Assembly: GCA_049999765.1 (NCBI GenBank)
Contig: JBNGIQ010009194.1
Span: 1-25,198 of the forward strand
From: Phaeoceros laevis
Taxonomy: Eukaryota; Anthocerotophyta; Anthocerotopsida; Notothyladales
Direction: 5' to 3'
DNA: 25,198 nucleotides
Part shown: positions 18,964-25,198 of the stretch, one piece after another
How the letters are laid out: every line of letters starts with the position of its first letter
Position numbering within the stretch: position 1 is the first letter of the stretch
Translations under genes and position numbers: made by a program
The notes under the pieces: generated by a model
What the model saw: only the letters and a program-made list of their open reading frames with translations
Told to the model about the DNA's origin: nothing
Databases searched by the model: none

Positions 18964-21316
18964 TCAATGTCGACCCCTGCAGCTACAGGACCCTGCCACG
19001 AATCGATGCACACGGTGCGCGTCCCGAACAACGATGTCCCTCTTTTCCAGCCTTGACATAATCTCGGTGGAAGAGTGGCAGTCCCTGCACATTCGCAGGT
19101 TTTTGGTTACCAGAAGAGGTGTGCCATCGGGAGTGCTAAAGAGACCGAACGCCAAAGCTAGCTTCTCAGCATGCCCACACAGTTCATCTTCCTTCTCCTT
19201 CTCAGACACTGGCTTCAACACCAGCTTGGTCTGTGGGACATGGTTCCCTTCTTCCTTCAAACGTTCATTTGTGCTCCGAACTTTGCATGAAAGGTCGCCC
19301 CTTTCTTCCCCCACAACAAATGTATGCACCTGCTGGTTCACCTCAATGCCTGCCACTGCAGGTTTCTTGTTAGCTCCTGACAACTTTCTCAACCTTTCGA
19401 TACTATCTACATCCGCCCACCTCTCTGCATCTGCGTACATATTGGCCATGAGCACATATGCGCCGGCAGCCTGGGGATCCACCTCAACAAGACTTTCAAA
19501 ACACCGTCTTCCCCGCCCTAGATCTCCATGACTCCTGCAGGCATTGAGCAATGACATCAATCCCACAGCATCGTTTTCACATCCTGCTGATTTCAGCACA
19601 TTCTCCGCCTCAGCTAAATGGCCTGCCCGCCCAAGAAGATCAACCATGCAATTATAATGCTCAGCTGTCGGGTTCAGGCCATGCTGTTTCACCATGGCGT
19701 CAAAATACTTTCGACCCTTACTGACCAGCCCCTCTTGACTGCATGCTACAAGAAGGCAAGTAAATGTGGTGTCATCAGGCTGAATACCAGCCAGCATCAT
19801 CTCTTCGAAACAGGCTGTTGCCGTGTGGCCTTCATTGTTTCTACCATATCCATTTATCATGGCATTCCATGTTACCGCATTCCTCGTGTGGAGACTGTCA
19901 AACACTTTGCGTGCATCTTCCAACTGGCCACATTTTGCATACATATTTACGAGGCTACTTCCCAGTACTACGTCACCTTCAACAAGTAGTCCTCTTTTTA
20001 CAATCCCTGAATGCAGCTTCCTGCCCTGCTGTAAAGCACCAGAGCTTGTACAAGCCTTGAGGAGGCACGCAAATGTAAAACTGTCTGCTAAAATCAGGCC
20101 TTCCTTCTCCATACTTGCATACAATGTGAGGGCCTGGGGACCGAGCCCCTGCTCAGCATACCCATTTATCATGGCAGTCCATGTNNNNNNNNNNCCCCTG
20201 CTCAGCATACCCATTTATCATGGCAGTCCATGTTACCGCATCCCTTGTGGACAGACTGTCGAACACTTTGCGTGCATCTTCCAATTCCCCACATTTTGCA
20301 TACATGTCCACCAGGCAGGTGCAAACAAAAGTGTCGTGCGGAATGCCACTCTCCAACACATCAGCGTGCACCCGCCTGCCAGAGTCAACATCTTCCGCTC
20401 TTGCACAAGCTTGCAAGGCAGCGACAAAGATGTGACTACTGTTTGGCTCCAAACCTGAGCTGCGCATCTCATTGTACAGCAGAATGGCCTCACTAGGTTT
20501 CCCCTGTTGAGCATGTGCAGATATAATGGAGAACCACATGAAGACATCAGGTTTGCCCACCCTTTTGAACACCTCTATTGCATCCTGTAACCGGCGTTGA
20601 CATGAATACATGCGCAGGAGATGGTTTCCCAAAAATGTATTGGATCCGTACCCAAGCTTGACAGTGAGATCATCAAGTCGCCGCCCCAACACCAGATTTT
20701 TCTCAGCCGCACATCTCCGGATGACTCTGTACAGGAGGGAAGTGGACACACGACATTGTGCGTCCGCTAAGTCACTTAAAGCGTCAACTGCTCGACTTAA
20801 CTGCCCATTCTCACAAAGTTGTGCGATTGCAACCTGAGCCGTTCCATACGCTTGGCACTCTGGCACTGTCGAAGCGGTAGCACTATGATGCAACAAGGGG
20901 TTGGATGTAGTCTGAGCAGACCGTCCAACACGCCTGTCCAAGACAGCTAACTGCGCATCCACCCAGTCAGGCTTGTAGAAGTTGTTCAGCCATAGGGGCT
21001 CCTTGGACTCCTTGTTCCTGAAGTCGGGAGAGCGGGTGTTCGTCCTGCAGTCCCACCACAATGTGGGGTCCAAGAAATAATGCCTCCACAACAGCTCCTG
21101 CTGCTCTCCTGCACTGCTATTGTCCGGTACGCCTAGCTTAGCTGCTAAGTAACTGCACGGCACGAATGTGAGGCTTGTGTGGATCCATTGCCTCGCAGGC
21201 ACATTCAAACTGCCCTCCAGCTCCAGGGTGTGGGCTTGCCCCCCAGCTGTTGGCGTCCAAAACTGCTGATGTTGCATCCCGGTGGTGGTACGCACTTGTA
21301 GGTGGAGCATTTGCAT
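18964..21316 (-). CDS. DYW-class PPR protein with variant terminus (single exon, 10-N gap)
   Basis: The annotated sequence is split by a 10-N gap. Collapsing the gap and one copy of its 39-bp duplicated flank gives a single 2304-nt frame (767 aa). Residues 75-128 (LWRHYFLDPTLWWD...SPDFRNK...LWLNN) resemble the PDF motif of organellar ssDNA-binding OSB proteins. PLS-type PPR repeats follow from about residue 165 (MYAKCGELEDARKVFDSL, VTWTAMINGYAEQG). Then come E-type repeats and a DYW cytidine-deaminase-like domain with HAE (CGHAEKLALAFG) and CRDCH zinc ligands. The protein ends CSCRGRH instead of DYW, and the PG box reads KKPAVAGIEV. Such proteins edit organelle transcripts; this variant resembles the DYW:KP class linked to U-to-C editing. 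The N-terminus is compatible with organelle import. It is head-to-head with a close paralog. Confidence 0.88.
20146..20233. other. 10-N gap flanked by an exact 39-bp duplication
   Basis: Bases 20146-20184 and 20195-20233 are identical, and the Ns fill 20185-20194. The simplest reading is two overlapping contig ends left unmerged. Removing 49 nt restores the PPR frame exactly. The alternative is a collapsed near-identical PPR repeat. Confidence 0.95.
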
Positions 21317-21793
21317 GGTTTTTTAGCAGTACCAGTCCAGAACATGATAGTAGACACCAGTACCACTCCACTGGACTTGTGGCATCAGGATTTCGTGAGA
21401 ACGCAGAATGCAGCGAACCGTATACATGTTTCATACAAAAACATTTCACAAAGTGCAAAAAAATGCTTCCAAACTCTCAAATTGAGTGTAGGTTGGTGAC
21501 GTCACTCTAGGGTTAAATAAAATGAAATACGAAACTCATATCAATGATTGATTAGGGGGCTTGAGGTTCGAGTTCTAGCCCAAGTCATCGTCAAGCGTGG
21601 ACGTATCATCTGCGGCAACAGTTTGCTAAATAACTGATGTGCTGAGACGAGATCACTTCGGGTAATCTTGGGGACAGACACAACTGAAGTATCGACGAAG
21701 CTTTCTCTGTCTGTGATTGCCACCTGTTCGCGCCCTGCGAAGTCGTCCAACTTGGTTGTCCATGCACCTCCGACAGCGGTCCCTGAACCATCG
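21317..21793. promoter_or_regulatory. Divergent promoter region between the two PPR genes
   Basis: 477 bp separate the two start codons. The plus-gene frame is open back to a TGA at 21635 without another ATG, supporting the start at 21794. No strong TATA box or palindrome was noticed. Confidence 0.5.
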
Positions 21794-24700
21794 ATGGCCA
21801 CAGCGAAGGCTGAAGCTTCTTTTCTTCTCTTTGCAGTTCATTGGCTTTCAGGCGGGACCCAACAAATTGGTGTGTGTACAGGGATTCTACGAGGAGCTCC
21901 TGCTAACCTCATTCCAGGGAGTCGATCCCTGGCAAGCAAAGCCTCCAGGTGCAGCAGTGTAAGGAGCCCACCACTTGCACTTTTGAGGGACGGGTTTTCC
22001 AGCGATGGTCCTTGCCAGGAACAGGAGCACTTGTGGCAACAATTGTTTCTGGAGCCTACCATGTGGTGGGATGACAGACGAGATAAGAAGAGCTCCCGTT
22101 CCCCTGACTTCCGGCGTAAGGGCTCCGGCGAGGTGCTGTGGATGAACAACATGTTTAAGCCAGCTTGGGTTGATGAGCAGCTCGTTTCCTTGGATATGCA
22201 GATGGGTCACGGTGCCTCTCCTTCCAAGTCGAGCTCTCCAGATAATCCTGAACCTGGAAGGCGTGCAGGTTCTGAAATGGGCTCCAGGTGCAGCAGTGTA
22301 AGGGGCCCAGCACTTCCACATCCGATGGGCCATTGTGCCTCTCCTTTCGAGTCCAGCTCACAGGATAAGCCTGAACCAAGGAGGCGTGCAGTATCGGAAA
22401 TGGGCGTCGTTACTGCTGTTACCGTGAGCACGTTATGTCAGCAGGGGAAGCTTTCTGAGGCCGTTGGAGCCCTGGAATCTCTGGCGCAGACAGACTGTGG
22501 TGTTTCTCAGTCTCTGTTTTACACTGTGCTAAAACTGTGTACAGCTAAGAAGGATTTGGTTGTGGGGCGACGAGTTCATGATCTCACTGTCAAACTTGGG
22601 TACGAGTCGAATGCATACTTGGGGAACCATATCTTGCGCATGTATGCATGTGGAGGTAGGCTGCAGCAGGCCATGGATGTGTTCAACAGGGTAGGGACAC
22701 CGGATGTCTTCATGTGGTTTTCCATAATCTCTGCACATGCTAAGCTCGGGAAACCGAAGGAGGCCATACAACTGTACCGTGAGATGCGTAGGTCAGGAGT
22801 GAAGGCGAATGGTTACGTCTTTGTAGCTGCCCTTCAAGCCTGTGCATTTGCTGCTGACTTGGAATCTGGCAGAAAAGTGCACTCTGATGTGTTGCACAGT
22901 GGCAATCCTACTGACTTGTTTGTTGGAAACTGCCTGGTTGACATGTATGCAAAATGTGGCGAATTGAAAGATGCACGCCAGGTTTTTGACAGCATGGACA
23001 CAAAGGATGTGGTGACATGGAATGCCCTGATTGCTGGGTATGCACAGCAAGGACTGGGCCAAGAGGCGCTTGTTGTGTATGGACAAATGGAGGAGGTGAG
23101 CCTCAATGTGGCGAATGACGTTACTTTTGCTTGTGTTCTGAAGGCGTGTGCAAGCACTGGTGCCTTGCAGAAGGGCAGGCAGCTTCACTCACAGATTGTC
23201 AAAAGAGGACTGCTGGATAACGTACTGGTGGGCAACTGTCTGGTGGACATGTATGCAAAATGTGGTGAGCTGGCAAATGCACGCCAGGTTTTTGACAGCA
23301 TGGGCATAAAGGATGTGGTGACATGGAATGCCCTGATAGCTGGGTATGCGAAATGTGGTGAACTGAAAGATGCGCGCCAGCTTTTTGACAGCATGGCCAC
23401 AAAGAATGTGGTGACATGGAATGCCCTGATTGCTGGGTATGCACAGCAAGGACTCGGCCAAGAGGCGCTTGTTGTGTATGGACAAATGGAGGAGGCGAGC
23501 CTCAATTTGGCTAACGATATTACTTTTGCTTGTGTTCTGAAGGCGTGTGCAAGCACTGGTGCCTTGCAGAAGGGCAGGCAGCTTCACTCACAGATTGTTG
23601 AAAGAGGACTGCTGGATACCATAGTGGTGGGCAACTGCCTGGTGGATATGTATGCAAAATGTGGTGAGCTGGAAAATGCACGCCAGGTTTTTGACAGCAT
23701 GGCCATAAAGAATGTGGTGACATGGAATGCCCTGATAGCTGGGTATGCAAAATGTGGTGAGCTGAAAGATGCGCGCCAGGTTTTTGACAGCATGGCCACA
23801 AAGAATGTGGTGACATGGACAGCGCTGATAGCTGGGTATGCACAGCAAGGACTCGGCCAAGAGGCGCTTGTTTTGTATGGACAAATGGAGGAGGCAGGCC
23901 CCATTTTGGCTGACCATGTCACTTTTGCTTGCCTTCTGAAGGCATGTGCAAGCATTGGTGCCTTGCAGAAGGGCAGGGAGCTGCACTCAAAGATTGTCAA
24001 AAGAGGTCTGCTGAATGATGTTGTGTTGGGCAACTGCCTGGTGGACATGTATGCAAAATGTGGTGAGCTGGAAGATGCGCGCCAGGTTTTTGACAGCATG
24101 GACACAAAGGATGTGGTGACATGGGCTGCCATGATGAATGGCTATGCTGAGCACGGCCTTGCTCCCCAGGCGCTTGCGTTGCATGCATTTATGGAGAAAG
24201 AAGGCGTGATTTTAGCAGACAGTGTTACATATGTTTGCCTCCTCAAAGCTTGTACAGGTGCTGGTGCTCTCCAGCAGGGTAGGCAGCTGCATTCAGGGAT
24301 TGTGGAAAGAGGACTACTTGCAGGTAATGTAGTCCTGGGTACTTGTCTCGTAAATATGTACGCAAAATGTGGCCAGCTGGAAGATTCAGGCAAAGTGTTC
24401 AACAATCTGTCCGCAAAGAATGCGGTAACATGGAATGCCATGATAAATGGGTACGGTAGAAACAATGAAGGTTACAAGGCGACAGCCTGTTTTGAAGAGA
24501 TGATACTGGCTGGTATTCAGCCTGATGACGCCACATTTACTTGCCTTCTTGCAGCATGCAGTAATGCGGGGCTGGTCAGTGAGGGCCGACAGTATTTTGA
24601 TGCCATGGTGAAACAGCATGGCATCAACCCGACAACTGAGCATTACGTGTGCATGGTTGATCTTCTTGGGCGGGCAGGCCATTTAGGTGAGGCGGAGAAG

Positions 24701-25198
24701 GTGCTGAAATCAGCTGGGTGTGAAAACGATGCTGTTGGGTTGAGGTCATTGCTGAATGCCTGCAACAGTCATGGGGATATCGAGCGGGGAACACGGTGTT
24801 TTGAAAGTCTTGTTGAGCTGGATCCTCAGCATGCCGCTGCATATGTACTCATGGCCAATATGTACGCAGATGCAGATAGGTGGATGGATGTAGATAGAAT
24901 CGAAAGGCTGAGAAAGTTGGCAGGAGCCAACAAGAAACCTGCACTGGCAGGCATTGAGGTGAACCAGCAGGTGCATACATTTGTTGTTGGGGAAGAAAGG
25001 GGTGACGTTTCATGCAAGGTGCAAATTCGGAGCACAAATGAACGGTTGAAGGAGGAAGGGAACCATGTACCACACACCAAGCTGGTGTTGAAGCCAGTGT
25101 CTGAGAAGGAGAAGGAAGATCAACTATGTGGACATGCTGAGAAGCTAGCTTTGGCGTTTGGTCTGTTGAACACTCCGAGTGGGACACCTCTGGTGGTA
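21794..25198 (+). CDS. DYW-class PPR protein with expanded repeats, 3' end outside window
   Basis: The frame is open from ATG 21794 to the window edge: 1135 codons, no stop. The N-terminus (MATAKAEASFLLFAV, Ser/Arg-rich to ~70) suits organelle import. Residues ~80-133 carry the OSB-like PDF motif (LWQQLFLEPTMWWDDRR, SPDFRRK, LWMNN), as in the paralog. Residues 137-204 hold a 41-residue in-frame repeat and a second partial copy (MGH-ASP-SS). PPR modules follow, including two 133-residue units (417-549, 550-682) and a 102-residue unit (683-784). Each 133-aa unit is a P-L-S triplet plus one extra 31-residue S-type motif. Then come E motifs, a PG-box position reading KKPALAGIEV, and the start of the DYW domain with HAE (CGHAEKLALAFG). 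The final ~50 residues, including CxxCH and the terminus, lie beyond the window. Expected role: sequence-specific organelle RNA editing or processing. Confidence 0.92.
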   Translation, partial: MATAKAEASFLLFAVHWLSGGTQQIGVCTGILRGAPANLIPGSRSLASKASRCSSVRSPPLALLRDGFSSDGPCQEQEHLWQQLFLEPTMWWDDRRDKKSSRSPDFRRKGSGEVLWMNNMFKPAWVDEQLVSLDMQMGHGASPSKSSSPDNPEPGRRAGSEMGSRCSSVRGPALPHPMGHCASPFESSSQDKPEPRRRAVSEMGVVTAVTVSTLCQQGKLSEAVGALESLAQTDCGVSQSLFYTVLKLCTAKKDLVVGRRVHDLTVKLGYESNAYLGNHILRMYACGGRLQQAMDVFNRVGTPDVFMWFSIISAHAKLGKPKEAIQLYREMRRSGVKANGYVFVAALQACAFAADLESGRKVHSDVLHSGNPTDLFVGNCLVDMYAKCGELKDARQVFDSMDTKDVVTWNALIAGYAQQGLGQEALVVYGQMEEVSLNVANDVTFACVLKACASTGALQKGRQLHSQIVKRGLLDNVLVGNCLVDMYAKCGELANARQVFDSMGIKDVVTWNALIAGYAKCGELKDARQLFDSMATKNVVTWNALIAGYAQQGLGQEALVVYGQMEEASLNLANDITFACVLKACASTGALQKGRQLHSQIVERGLLDTIVVGNCLVDMYAKCGELENARQVFDSMAIKNVVTWNALIAGYAKCGELKDARQVFDSMATKNVVTWTALIAGYAQQGLGQEALVLYGQMEEAGPILADHVTFACLLKACASIGALQKGRELHSKIVKRGLLNDVVLGNCLVDMYAKCGELEDARQVFDSMDTKDVVTWAAMMNGYAEHGLAPQALALHAFMEKEGVILADSVTYVCLLKACTGAGALQQGRQLHSGIVERGLLAGNVVLGTCLVNMYAKCGQLEDSGKVFNNLSAKNAVTWNAMINGYGRNNEGYKATACFEEMILAGIQPDDATFTCLLAACSNAGLVSEGRQYFDAMVKQHGINPTTEHYVCMVDLLGRAGHLGEAEKVLKSAGCENDAVGLRSLLNACNSHGDIERGTRCFESLVELDPQHAAAYVLMANMYADADRWMDVDRIERLRKLAGANKKPALAGIEVNQQVHTFVVGEERGDVSCKVQIRSTNERLKEEGNHVPHTKLVLKPVSEKEKEDQLCGHAEKLALAFGLLNTPSGTPLVV
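22202..22405 (+). repeat. 123-bp in-frame tandem repeat in the PPR N-terminal region
   Basis: The unit starting at 22202 (MGHGASPSKSSSPDNPEPGR) recurs at 22325 (MGHCASPFESSSQDKPEPRR). The end of unit 1 (SRCSSVRGPALPH, 22283-22321) also matches an earlier in-frame segment at 21944-21982 (SRCSSVRSPPLAL). So this low-complexity linker grew by duplication. Confidence 0.85.
23042..24145 (+). repeat. 399-bp-period tandem duplication of PPR modules
   Basis: Unit starts at GCACAGCAAGGACT fall at 23042, 23441 and 23840, exactly 399 bp apart. The third unit lacks the extra 31-residue S motif and spans 306 bp. Long runs between units are identical (for example the stretch encoding EALVVYGQMEEA and FACVLKACASTGALQKGRQL), indicating recent expansion. 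Confidence 0.93.

Noticed and set aside
19050-19110. CxxCH motif as a cytochrome c haem site
   Set aside because: It is the zinc-ligand part of the DYW deaminase domain (CRDCH after HAE).
18740-19531. 263-codon plus-strand frame
   Set aside because: It is antisense to the PPR E/DYW region, whose protein is unmistakable.
23042-24145. Regular direct repeats reminiscent of a CRISPR array
   Set aside because: Repeats are 399 bp, coding and in a plant nuclear gene; they are PPR modules.
22793-24682. Many minus-strand frames with repeated motifs (HHILHTCPP, SPHFAYMSTRQ)
   Set aside because: They are antisense shadows of the tandem PPR repeats; the repetition comes from the plus-strand array.

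Overview
The window is nuclear DNA of a land plant. Evidence: GT-AG introns of about 80-150 bp, a LOB-domain transcription factor, a plastid-type bile acid/sodium symporter, F-box proteins, plant-type tRNA-Gln genes and DYW-class PPR proteins. The two PPR genes carry a variant DYW tail (KKPA at the PG-box position; ...CSCRGRH at the end of the complete one). This resembles the DYW:KP class reported from ferns, hornworts and some lycophytes. A seed-free plant, perhaps a fern, is my best guess; that is inference from memory of the families.

Layout. 1-1479: AT-rich diverged repeats, then a GC-richer promoter/leader. 1480-2105 (+): three-exon gene for a secreted peptide precursor with a PSY-like sulfated-peptide motif. 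2600-4047 (-): BASS-family plastid transporter, three exons. 4706-7928 (+): complete 13-exon EXO1 nuclease gene, divergent from BASS across about 660 bp. 7929-14179: gene-poor, AT-rich, one 100-N gap, an unrecognised minus-strand ORF, a decayed coding-like stretch, microsatellites, and an inverted fragment of the neighbouring LBD gene (13620-13733). 14180-15490 (+): LBD gene, interrupted by a 100-N gap. 16281-16682 (-) and 17516-18490 (+): two related F-box ORFs in opposite orientation around a tandem pair of tRNA-Gln(CTG) genes. 18964-21316 (-) and 21794-25198+ (+): head-to-head DYW-PPR paralogs. The plus one runs off the window and is open throughout; it contains a 399-bp-period tandem duplication.

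Functionally the genes are mostly unrelated housekeeping, regulatory and organelle-RNA genes. The most interesting points are the unreported-looking PSY-type peptide gene, the DYW-PPR inverted pair with an OSB-like PDF motif, recent repeat expansion and a variant DYW terminus, the LBD exon fragment lying antisense upstream of its parent, and a 10-N gap whose flanks are an exact 39-bp duplication and whose collapse restores one intact reading frame.
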